Origin: an uncultured Anaerolineae bacterium
Lineage (GTDB): Bacteria; Chloroflexota; Anaerolineae; Anaerolineales; Villigracilaceae
Direction of reading: 5' to 3'
Length of the DNA stretch: 19,876 nt
NCBI GenBank assembly: GCA_903854805.1
Contig: CAINXK010000390.1
Location: 1 to 19,876, forward strand
Part shown: in pieces, positions 13,260 through 19,876 of the stretch
Numbering within the stretch: position 1 is the stretch's first letter
Layout of the letters: every line of letters starts with the position of its first letter
Notes under the pieces: model-generated
Database searches by the model: none
The model's input: only the letters and a program-made list of their open reading frames with translations
What the model was told of the DNA's origin: nothing
Program-made: the position numbers and the translations under genes

Positions 13260-16154
13260 TTAGAGCACCTTTTTGATCTCCAGCAGACCGTTGCGTTCTT
13301 TGTTGGCTTTTTCAATCGCATCCGCCGAGCCGAGCACCACAATTTCACCATGCCTGGCCAATTCGCCCAATATATTGCCAAAGGCTCTCAGGTCCTGTGC
13401 GTTTGTGCCCAGGATTTCAGTGCGGATCTGTTGGCGGCGGGTGTCATCGTATCCCAGCAGGCTGCGGGTCAAGGCGGTCCAACCTTTGGCATCCGGGAGC
13501 AGGTAGGCATCCAGGTCGCCAATCGTGCCGATGATCGACTTGGTCAGTTCGGCTTCTGAGATTTCAAGATTGCTCAAGAAGTCAGCGGTAGCATCATAAA
13601 GATCCAAACTGGCCAGCAGATTGGGGTCGCGGTATGAAATATAGGTGAAGACGCCGGAGTGTATATCGAAGACACTCTGTCCGCCGTAAGCGCCGCCCTG
13701 GACTCGGATCTTTTCCCATAGCCAGGTGGTATACAGATAATTATTGATCACCTGGACCGAACCATGCAAGTTGTAGCCCAATTTGAAAAGATTGGCGCCT
13801 TTGCCAACATAATTGACCTGTGAAGGGATTGTCAGGCCCTCGTTCGCTGTTGTTGCCTTGAACGTCCAGACCGCATCTGCTGTTTTTTGCCCGGGCAGGC
13901 TTGCCAGAAAGGCCGCCAGCTGAGGCTCAAAGGTGGAAAAATTGGCGGCATCCAGGGTCACGTTGACGATCATGGCGGCGCGGTTTACCAACGATTTGCG
14001 CAGGTTTTCCAGCTTTGCCAGGACGGTGCCCCAATCTTTTTCAATGGTTTCCGCCAGGCTGCGCAGGAAGAACAATTGTGAAATGCCGTGCATCTGCTCG
14101 GAAAGCCAATCAGCTTCGCTGAAGCGTGCCCGTAGGCGCTGGTTGACCACGCTTGAGCCGCCCGGCAGCAGCCCAGCCTCCAATCCGGCTTTGCGTTCCA
14201 GTACGATCTGCTTAAAGCGGTCTGGCTGGTCGAGCCGGGCGCTGAGCAGAATATCCTTCATAACATTGAGCAGGGCTGAAGATTCCGAAGCGATTGCTTT
14301 GCCACGCAGGAAGAACCAGGCCGCTGAACGGTCTGACCCTCGCAAGGCTGAATTCAAGGTTGTCGAGCGAATTCCGCCGGTATCGCGCCCGATGCGCTGG
14401 GTGAGTTTGACAAAATCATCCTTATCTGTACCCATCTCGAGCAGCAGCCGGCCAAGCAGTCCGACATAGGGCAGCAGGTCCTGGGGCAGGGCGTGCAGGT
14501 CAAAACCCAGATCCAGGTAGGTTATGCCGTTGGTGAATAGATCGTGGAAATATACGGGTGTCTCACCGATATTCAGGCTCTGGCTGGGCAGGATCTTGAT
14601 CTTTCGATCAATATCTGCCAATTCCAGGCTGGGTATGCTGGCCAGTGCTTCGGGCGAATCAGGCGCTTCCTGGAGCATTTTTAGTTCAGCAGCTTCAGCC
14701 ATGACATGGTTCAATTCAGCAGCTGACATGCCAGCTTTGACCTTTGCCAGGCGTTCAGTTTCAATCGCCTCGCGGCGTTTGCCTTCCTCGGGGTCTGGAA
14801 TTAGCATGACGGTGCTGCGGTGCTGATTGTTGAGCAGGTATTCTTCGATCAAGGTTTCAAAAAAGCGTTCGCCCTGAGCTTTTTGCTTGAGTGTCTTTAA
14901 CGGCGCTTCGAACGCTAACGCGTCCAGCGGGCTGCCATCATAGAGCCAGGTGGTCAAGGCCCCCAGCATCAGCGAAAGGCCGCGCGGGAATCGACCGGTA
15001 TTTTGTTCACGCAAGTGAAACTCAACCGTGTTCAGGCTGGCGGCGATCGTTTGCGGGTCGAGTCCTTCCCTGGCAAGCCGGGTAAGAGTCTCGATGATCA
15101 GGGTTTCCACCTTTTCCAGGTTCTCTGGTTGGATGCCTTTCAGACCGGCCGAGAACATGGTCTGGCGCAGCTGTTCTTCAAAACCACCCGTGACGTCCTC
15201 ACCCAGCCCAGATTCGATCAGGGCTCGCTTGAGCGGTGAAGCCGGTGTAGCCAGTAGGATGTGCCCTAATAGTGAGAAATCCAGGCTTTTTTGAACATCG
15301 ATGGCCTCGGGCAGCAGCCAATTCATGGTAAGGTGGGCTTTTGACTCGGCTGAATCGCCTGAATCGTACAGCACTCGCAGTTTCTTGGGCGCTGTAAATT
15401 TGGATTGCAGCGGCACCTGGGAGTTGACTTCTTTTTTGTCAAAGTCTTTCAGCCAGGTTTCCAGGATGGTCAGGCGTTCTTCTTCGGGGTCGTCGCCGTA
15501 GAAGTAAATATAGGCATTGGATGGATGGTAGTAGGATTCGTGGAAGGATTTGAATGCGGCATAGGTCAGATCAGGGATTGCCAGCGGGTCGCCGCCGGCA
15601 TCGATGCCGTAGGTATTATCCGGAAAAAGTGAGGCGCGCGATTTGTCGCCGAGCAGATCATCTGGGGAAGAGTAGTTGCCCTTCATCTCGTTGAAGACCA
15701 CACCCTTGAAGGTCAGGGGTGCTTCGAGCGCATCAAGCTCGTAATGCCAGCCTTCCTGGCGCAGGGTATGTTCAGGGATGAGCGGGTAAAGTACGGCATC
15801 CAGGTAAATGTCGATCAGGTTGTAAAAGTCTTTCAGGTTTTGGCTGGCGCATGGATAACAGGTTTTATCTGGATAGGTGAAGGCATTGACGAAGGTTTGC
15901 AAAGAGCCTTTCAGAATTTCCACGAATGGTTCTTTGACCGGATATTTGCGCGAGCCGCACAACACGGAATGTTCCATGATATGGGCCACGCCGGTTGAAT
16001 CTGCGGGCGGTGTGCGGAAGCTGATCCCGAAGCATTTATTTTCGTCGTTGTTGGTTAGCGAGAGCAAGCGTGCACCGGTCTGGTCGTGGATAAAGATTTT
16101 ACCGGTCGTGTTGATTTCAGGGATGGTACGGGTTTCCAGGAGGGTGAAGGACAT
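13260..16154 (-). CDS. M16C zinc metallopeptidase, presequence-protease (PreP)-like
   Basis: A 964-residue protein, the usual length for PreP/Cym1-type M16C peptidases, which clasp and degrade short unstructured peptides. The inverted zinc motif HxxEH is at H58-H62 (HIMEHSVLCGSRKYP), and the distal metal ligand is probably E156 in VFNEMKGNYSS. The conserved FVNAFTYPDKTCYP block lies between. The C-terminal half carries the inactive M16 repeats, including KIRVQGGAYGGQS near residue 830. The start at 16154 is chosen because GGAG precedes it and the sequence MSFTLLETRTIPE opens the domain; an ATG 51 bases upstream would extend through a dyad and lacks a site. No signal peptide is visible, so it is probably cytoplasmic. 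The position between hydroxylase genes has no obvious functional reason. Confidence 0.92.
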   Translation of the reverse strand: MSFTLLETRTIPEINTTGKIFIHDQTGARLLSLTNNDENKCFGISFRTPPADSTGVAHIMEHSVLCGSRKYPVKEPFVEILKGSLQTFVNAFTYPDKTCYPCASQNLKDFYNLIDIYLDAVLYPLIPEHTLRQEGWHYELDALEAPLTFKGVVFNEMKGNYSSPDDLLGDKSRASLFPDNTYGIDAGGDPLAIPDLTYAAFKSFHESYYHPSNAYIYFYGDDPEEERLTILETWLKDFDKKEVNSQVPLQSKFTAPKKLRVLYDSGDSAESKAHLTMNWLLPEAIDVQKSLDFSLLGHILLATPASPLKRALIESGLGEDVTGGFEEQLRQTMFSAGLKGIQPENLEKVETLIIETLTRLAREGLDPQTIAASLNTVEFHLREQNTGRFPRGLSLMLGALTTWLYDGSPLDALAFEAPLKTLKQKAQGERFFETLIEEYLLNNQHRSTVMLIPDPEEGKRREAIETERLAKVKAGMSAAELNHVMAEAAELKMLQEAPDSPEALASIPSLELADIDRKIKILPSQSLNIGETPVYFHDLFTNGITYLDLGFDLHALPQDLLPYVGLLGRLLLEMGTDKDDFVKLTQRIGRDTGGIRSTTLNSALRGSDRSAAWFFLRGKAIASESSALLNVMKDILLSARLDQPDRFKQIVLERKAGLEAGLLPGGSSVVNQRLRARFSEADWLSEQMHGISQLFFLRSLAETIEKDWGTVLAKLENLRKSLVNRAAMIVNVTLDAANFSTFEPQLAAFLASLPGQKTADAVWTFKATTANEGLTIPSQVNYVGKGANLFKLGYNLHGSVQVINNYLYTTWLWEKIRVQGGAYGGQSVFDIHSGVFTYISYRDPNLLASLDLYDATADFLSNLEISEAELTKSIIGTIGDLDAYLLPDAKGWTALTRSLLGYDDTRRQQIRTEILGTNAQDLRAFGNILGELARHGEIVVLGSADAIEKANKERNGLLEIKKVL

Positions 16155-16185
16155 AATACTCCAAAAATTCAATCGTTTTTCTGTC

Positions 16186-16203
16186 GCAATACACGGGTAT
16201 TGC
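16186..16203. repeat. short inverted repeat upstream of the M16C gene
   Basis: GCAATAC (16186-16192) and GTATTGC (16197-16203) form a perfect 7-bp inverted repeat around ACGG, about 32 bases before the peptidase ATG. It could be an operator or a 5' untranslated hairpin; no regulator is apparent. Confidence 0.45.
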
Positions 16204-16403
16204 ATCTAACAATAATGTCTGCTGGCAGGATCAGTATCTGGCCTGGCATGAACCAGTTTTTCCTTGCACAGAGATTGGGGCCCAAAAAACAAAACCATCA
16301 AATTGCACACGCTTGGGAGGGATGGTATTGCCATCCGAACCATTGAAACCTTATCAGGGTAAATTCACCGGGTGTGCCAGGTTACCATCTTGCGTGTGTG
16401 CGT

Positions 16404-17147
16404 CTAATGAACAACTTTTTCCAAACAGCGTTTGGCCAGTGTGCCTGCCACGTCGGCGCGGTATTCACTGGAAGCCCATTCGTCGGAAGATTCATGGAAA
16501 GCACTGCGTGCGGCAGCTTCGATGCCATCTGCCTCTGTGCCATCCATGGCCAGCATGGGCACTTTGTGGGTGCCACCCAGCGCCAGGCGGGTACGTCCGC
16601 TTGACCATTGTGTAACCGCAGCGCAAACGACCGGCTTGTCTAACGGTGAGCGTCCGACCGTTTCAAAAGCACACCTGACATTCAACGGGATGCTGATGGA
16701 TGTGATCAGCCCACGTGGGCGCATTGGCAGGAATTCCCCCAATCCGCTGGTGACCGGAGCGTTATTCAGGGTCATGGTTATTTTGGCGTCCAGTGACAGC
16801 ATGACTGTGGCGAAAGCCGAGCGACCATCGCAGGTGACCAGGTTGCCCGCCACAGTTGCGGCGTTGCGGATATTCAACCCGGCATCCAGGCGGATGGCCT
16901 GTTTGAGAGCTTCCGGGCTCTGGTCTGATTCGAGCAGCTGCTGGAGCGTCACGCAAGCGTCGATTTCCAGGTTGTTGCCAGCGTTGCGAATCTGATTTAA
17001 CCCAAGGGCTTGCAAGTCTACGACAGAAAAATGTTCTTCACGTGATTGATTTAGCCAGGTTCCTCCGCCCATTGGATAGGCATCGGTTTTTTCGAGCAGT
17101 TTCAGGGCTTCTTCCATGCTTTTGGGGCGAGCATAATTTGTGATCAT
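16404..17147 (-). CDS. FAD-binding subunit of a molybdenum hydroxylase (CoxM/XdhB type)
   Basis: A 247-residue protein, somewhat shorter than the usual 280-290. The N-terminal PCMH-type FAD domain has PMGGGTWL at residues 25-32, in place of the common AGGTDL, and NIRNAATVAGNLVT at about 92-105, the second flavin-contacting loop. The C-terminal CO-dehydrogenase flavoprotein domain ends SSEYRADVAGTLAKRCLEKV. The subunit passes electrons from Fe-S clusters to NAD or another acceptor. GGAG lies six bases before the ATG. The only partner in the window is the fused Fe-S/Mo subunit about 4.4 kb downstream on the same strand, separated by a peptidase and a methylase, an unusual distance for these subunits. 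No Fe-S insert is visible. Confidence 0.87.
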   Translation of the reverse strand: MITNYARPKSMEEALKLLEKTDAYPMGGGTWLNQSREEHFSVVDLQALGLNQIRNAGNNLEIDACVTLQQLLESDQSPEALKQAIRLDAGLNIRNAATVAGNLVTCDGRSAFATVMLSLDAKITMTLNNAPVTSGLGEFLPMRPRGLITSISIPLNVRCAFETVGRSPLDKPVVCAAVTQWSSGRTRLALGGTHKVPMLAMDGTEADGIEAAARSAFHESSDEWASSEYRADVAGTLAKRCLEKVVH

Positions 17148-17264
17148 GATATCTCCGCGGAAAAATAAGGCGTTGGTCTGAACCGGATGATGGCCGTTGC
17201 ATACTACTGGATGTTGAATGATAGTTCCGTAGGCCGGCAGCCAAAAATGTGTCAGACAACCATT

Positions 17265-17304
17265 ATTATACAGGATGCCAGTAGTTTAACGCCTGCTACT
17301 GGCA
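17265..17304 (-). promoter_or_regulatory. possible promoter of the FAD subunit with adjacent dyad
   Basis: TATAAT (17270-17265 on the minus strand) lies about 118 bases before the ATG. Directly upstream, TGCCAGTAG (17276-17284) and CTACTGGCA (17296-17304) form a perfect 9-bp inverted repeat covering the expected -35 zone. No good -35 hexamer is present, so this may be an activated promoter. Confidence 0.35.
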
Positions 17305-17475
17305 CATCAATTAGGAATAATCATCAAGCTCGCGATCAGGATGTCTGCGCTGCACATCTTTTTGATTGTACCAGGCTGGTTTTAGCGGCCCCAGGCACAG
17401 TATTGCAGCCATTGCCCAGGCCGTCGGATCAATACTTTTCCTGGATGAGCAGCCAAAAAAATGGGTGATTCCCTC

Positions 17476-17504
17476 TTGAATTTGGTTCTCTGAAGTGCTA
17501 GACT
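17476..17504 (+). promoter_or_regulatory. possible promoter for the secreted hydrolase
   Basis: TTGAAT (17476-17481) and TAGACT (17499-17504) are 17 bases apart, and TG precedes the -10 at the extended position. It would give a leader of about 280 bases, long but possible. The call rests on this pattern alone. Confidence 0.3.
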
Positions 17505-17791
17505 AATAAAAGTGGAGAATTGATATCTAAATCGGATAATTAGGAAAGTCCGTTTGGGTTCTCTTGGATTGTATGATTTGCTCTTGAGCGCTGGCACAAC
17601 CAATATTAATGCTTGGGCAAGTGAGTTTTTCATCGCCCGAAGTGGGGTCTGTCAGGATCATTAAAGGCTGGCGTGGTAAGAGTAGTTCCGTTCTTTAGGA
17701 GGTGGCCAGAAAAAATCACGTAAGAAAATTAGGTAGAATTTATCCGTTTGGTTGTATCTTATCTGTATCTGACTTGCAAAGAGGAGCTCCA

Positions 17792-18937
17792 ATGACTCGC
17801 TGGTTTAAAATAATTATTGCGCTTTTACTGGTTTTTACCGCCATCCCCGTTCATTCCGCCAGCGCGCAGGCTGCCATTCCCTGCGATTATTATGGCGCTC
17901 ATGGGCAGGGGGCCAAGTATTGTATTAACATGCCACCGCCTGGTGGCTGGAATGGTGGCCTGGTGGTTTTTGCCCATGGCTATGTTCCCGTAACCGCCCC
18001 CGTTGATATTCAATGGGATCAAATGTATCTGGCGGATGGAACTTATATTCCCGCACTGCTCAACTCGATGGGTTACGCTTTCGCCACAACCAGCTACAGC
18101 GTGAATGGGCTGGCGGTCGTGCAGGCTGATCATGACATTCTCGATTTGATGGAAGTTTTCAAGGAGAATGTTGGCAAACCCAGGCGATCTTATCTGGTGG
18201 GTGTTTCAGAGGGTGGCTTGATCACAACACTGATGATCGAGAAGCACCCTGAAGAGTTCAATGGTGGTATGGCCATGTGCGGTCCCATCGGAAATTTCAA
18301 CAAACAAATCAATTATTGGGGCAATTTCCGGGTGGCCTTCGATCATTACTTCCCCACGGTCTTGCCTCCCAGTGCTGTGAAAATTCCACAGGCTTTGATT
18401 GATAACTGGGACACTGCGGTGCTTCCTGGAATTGGGTTTGCCCTGTCGACGGCTGACCCTGCCACCATCGGCACGCTCTTGGCAGTCACTGGTGCCCCGA
18501 TTGATCCGACCGATCCGGCCGGTTCCACCCCCAATACCATCCTGGGTTTGTTGTGGTACAACGTGTTTTCCACCAATAACGGGAATGAAGTTCTGCGTGG
18601 TCAGCCGTTTGATAACCATGATTACCAATATCTCGATCCAGCGTTAAACTTTTTTGCCCCACGTTATACAGCGGATAAAAAAGCGTTGAAGACGATCGCT
18701 GAGAATTACCAGACCTCTGGCAGGCTCAAAACCCCACTTGTCACCCTGCATACCACCGGTGACCCGATTGTGCTTTTTGAGCAGTCAACACTTTATTCGC
18801 AAAAAGTGCTTGCGAATAAAAAGGGCGCTGCCTATCTCAACATTCCAGTTGAACGCTATGGACATTGCAACTTTACCATTGACGAGGTGCTGGGCGGTTT
18901 CTCCTGGCTAATCAGTCAACCCGCTGGTAAAAAATAA
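17792..18937 (+). CDS. secreted alpha/beta hydrolase
   Basis: A 381-residue protein. The start at 17792 is chosen for its GAGGAG site; an earlier in-frame start at 17702 would bury the signal sequence. Residues 1-27 form a classical signal peptide: MTRWFK, a hydrophobic core IIIALLLVFTAIPV, then SASAQA as the cleavage region. The mature protein has FAHGY (oxyanion region), the nucleophile elbow GVSEGG, a late HTTGDPIV with candidate Asp, and ERYGHCNFT with candidate His, so the Ser-Asp-His triad is complete. Several Cys residues, including CDYYGAHGQGAKYC near the mature N-terminus, could form disulfides outside the cytoplasm. It resembles secreted esterases or depolymerases acting on esters; the substrate is unknown. 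It stands alone and ends at a good terminator. Confidence 0.82.
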   Translation: MTRWFKIIIALLLVFTAIPVHSASAQAAIPCDYYGAHGQGAKYCINMPPPGGWNGGLVVFAHGYVPVTAPVDIQWDQMYLADGTYIPALLNSMGYAFATTSYSVNGLAVVQADHDILDLMEVFKENVGKPRRSYLVGVSEGGLITTLMIEKHPEEFNGGMAMCGPIGNFNKQINYWGNFRVAFDHYFPTVLPPSAVKIPQALIDNWDTAVLPGIGFALSTADPATIGTLLAVTGAPIDPTDPAGSTPNTILGLLWYNVFSTNNGNEVLRGQPFDNHDYQYLDPALNFFAPRYTADKKALKTIAENYQTSGRLKTPLVTLHTTGDPIVLFEQSTLYSQKVLANKKGAAYLNIPVERYGHCNFTIDEVLGGFSWLISQPAGKK

Positions 18938-18956
18938 GCGCCGAAATACAAAGGGT

Positions 18957-19005
18957 TCACCAGCACTCGATCGGTGTCAGTTTAGCCGGGTGCTGGTGAT
19001 TTTTA
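18957..19005 (+). terminator. terminator of the secreted hydrolase gene
   Basis: TCACCAGCAC (18957-18966) pairs with GTGCTGGTGA (18990-18999), extended inward by three more pairs including one G-T, and is followed directly by TTTTTAATTTT on the plus strand. It starts 20 bases after the stop codon. Confidence 0.8.
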
Positions 19006-19080
19006 ATTTTGCCTGCAGTTAGTTTGCCTCGCAGGTGGTTATTTTTGCCACGCGAAACCCCTGCTCTATGTTCGTACAAG

Positions 19081-19095
19081 GGATTTCTTAAATCC
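19081..19095. repeat. small hairpin downstream of the thioesterase gene
   Basis: GGATTT (19081-19086) and AAATCC (19090-19095) form a perfect 6-bp stem around CTT, ten bases beyond the thioesterase stop on the minus strand. It is too AT-rich and short to call a terminator firmly. Confidence 0.3.
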
Positions 19096-19104
19096 AACCC
19101 AGCC

Positions 19105-19584
19105 TTATTCAGGGTAAATTTTCCAGCCCAGCAGGTCAAGGTTGGTATTGTCGAGCATCTCCTGCGGAACGTTGATCAGCATGGTATTAGCTTCAGCCAG
19201 CAGTGTGTTCTGCTCGTCATAAATGCCGGCCCAACTTTCGGCCATTTTGCCTTTTGATCTGCCTGCCTTCCCAATGATTTTGAGAAGTTTGCCAGTCGGT
19301 ACATTCTTGCGGTATTTCACTTCCAGCCTGGCAGTGAACATGAAGCGCGGCGCGGATGGGTCACCCATCTGTGCCCGCCCGCTGATCTCGTCCAGGATGG
19401 TGGCAACAATCCCACCGTGTAAGACGCCGGGGTAGCCCTGAAAATGCTCCGGGGCCGTGTAATTAGTTTCAATCACACCCGGTTCGGTTTGGTAAATGCG
19501 CAGCTTTAATCCGACCGGGTTTTCCAACCCACAGATGAAACACATTTTGGAGTTTGGTTGGGCAGTGCGCGCCTGGGATGTCAT
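19105..19584 (-). CDS. hotdog-fold thioesterase, PaaI/YbgC-like
   Basis: A 159-residue protein, typical for single hotdog-domain acyl-CoA thioesterases. The start at 19584 has AAGGAG seven bases upstream; a longer frame from 19743 has none and adds low-complexity sequence. The N-terminal CFICGLENPVGLKL is a common opening for this subgroup. HGGIVATILDE carries the HGG loop and the acidic residue (Asp or Glu) used for catalysis. The following MFTARLEVKYRKNVPTGKLL and the AEANTMLINVP strand complete the fold. It likely hydrolyses an acyl-CoA or aryl-CoA in the cytoplasm as part of turnover or proofreading; substrate is not predictable. It is alone on its strand and converges on the secreted hydrolase. 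Confidence 0.87.
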   Translation of the reverse strand: MTSQARTAQPNSKMCFICGLENPVGLKLRIYQTEPGVIETNYTAPEHFQGYPGVLHGGIVATILDEISGRAQMGDPSAPRFMFTARLEVKYRKNVPTGKLLKIIGKAGRSKGKMAESWAGIYDEQNTLLAEANTMLINVPQEMLDNTNLDLLGWKIYPE

Positions 19585-19621
19585 TAAAATACTCCTTGTT
19601 GTTGCTGATGTGGTCTGAATA

Positions 19622-19641
19622 ACCATAAACTCGGTTATGGT
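19622..19641. promoter_or_regulatory. dyad in the thioesterase leader
   Basis: ACCATAA (19622-19628) and TTATGGT (19635-19641) form a perfect 7-bp inverted repeat with a 6-base spacer, upstream of the ribosome binding site and just downstream of a possible minus-strand TATACT (19670-19665). No matching -35 is evident. It may be an operator or a leader hairpin. Confidence 0.35.
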
Positions 19642-19833
19642 CAGAGCGCCGAGCCGGCCTGGTGAGTATAAACCGGGAGAGGTTTCATTGGGGGTTATCC
19701 GCAAACCAAACTGGCGTGGGTGTGTACTGTGAGTGGGGGTCAAAATGTAGGAAAATGCCGGGGATTATATCTGGCATCTTTCAAAGTGGTTTTCCATAGA
19801 AAATATGCGTTGGCTGGCAGGGAAATGAGGGGT

Positions 19834-19873
19834 TCTGGGTGGAAAAGGGACAGCCGTCCCTTTTCCACCCAGA
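19834..19873. repeat. perfect 18-bp palindromic hairpin at the window end
   Basis: TCTGGGTGGAAAAGGGAC (19834-19851) and its exact reverse complement (19856-19873) flank AGCC. It lies in non-coding sequence upstream of the thioesterase gene; no T-run can be judged because the window ends. It may be a repeat-family element or the terminator of a gene beyond the edge. Confidence 0.7.
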
Positions 19874-19876
19874 TTA

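Larger units (their letters stand above)
17148..17791. other. 643-base intergenic region between divergent genes, no convincing gene
   Basis: The FAD subunit and the secreted hydrolase are transcribed away from each other. ORFs inside lack ribosome binding sites and resemble no protein family. The region holds a TATAAT on the minus strand (17270-17265) next to a 9-bp inverted repeat, and a possible plus-strand promoter near 17476-17504. The rest shows nothing I can name. Confidence 0.5.

Noticed and set aside
17299..17315. possible sigma-54 promoter (TGGCAC followed by TTAGG)
   Set aside because: The -12 element lacks the required GC, and the TGGCAC is fully explained by the inverted repeat.
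17382..17633. 83-residue minus-strand frame in the 643-base gap
   Set aside because: No ribosome binding site before the ATG, and composition typical of random sequence.

Overview
The window looks like a piece of a bacterial chromosome, probably from an anaerobic or facultative member of the Chloroflexota (Anaerolineae-like). This is an inference from gene content and style (moderate GC, clear AAGGAG-type ribosome binding sites, an SPFH/virion-core protein, an M16C presequence-protease homologue, an orphan CcrM-type methylase); no database search was possible. I see no phage genes, transposase, CRISPR array, rRNA or tRNA. Thirteen complete protein genes and one truncated gene account for most of the sequence.

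Left part (1-5300). A 3'-terminal fragment of a haloalkane-dehalogenase-like alpha/beta hydrolase runs off the left edge. It converges on a class IV (branched-chain/D-amino-acid type) aminotransferase. Next come a PadR-family repressor and a small two-helix membrane protein, forming a two-gene operon behind a perfect 19-bp inverted repeat. A TetR-family repressor is then divergently transcribed from a two-gene operon: an NADP/F420-type Rossmann oxidoreductase and a two-domain VOC (CatE-like) dioxygenase. The intergenic region between the divergent genes is strikingly symmetric: both promoters and the putative operator share one dyad axis at 3513.5.

Middle part (5472-17147). All genes are on the minus strand. 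In transcription order they are: a separate FAD subunit of a molybdenum hydroxylase, an M16C metallopeptidase, an orphan GANTC (CcrM-type) DNA methyltransferase, a fused [2Fe-2S]/molybdopterin subunit of a xanthine-dehydrogenase-type enzyme, a CBS-domain manganese pyrophosphatase, an XdhC maturation factor (start codon overlapping the pyrophosphatase stop), and, from its own promoter, an SPFH protein with a poly-Gln linker and a C-terminal excisionase-like helix-turn-helix. The FAD subunit, the Fe-S/Mo subunit and XdhC would together make one matured molybdenum hydroxylase. Its plant-type ferredoxin domain has lost all four cluster cysteines while the second cluster is intact, which is the most unusual protein feature in the window.

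Right part (17148-19876). About 640 bases without a convincing gene precede a secreted alpha/beta hydrolase on the plus strand. This converges on a hotdog-fold (PaaI-like) thioesterase. The window ends in a perfect 18-bp palindromic hairpin whose origin cannot be judged from one copy.
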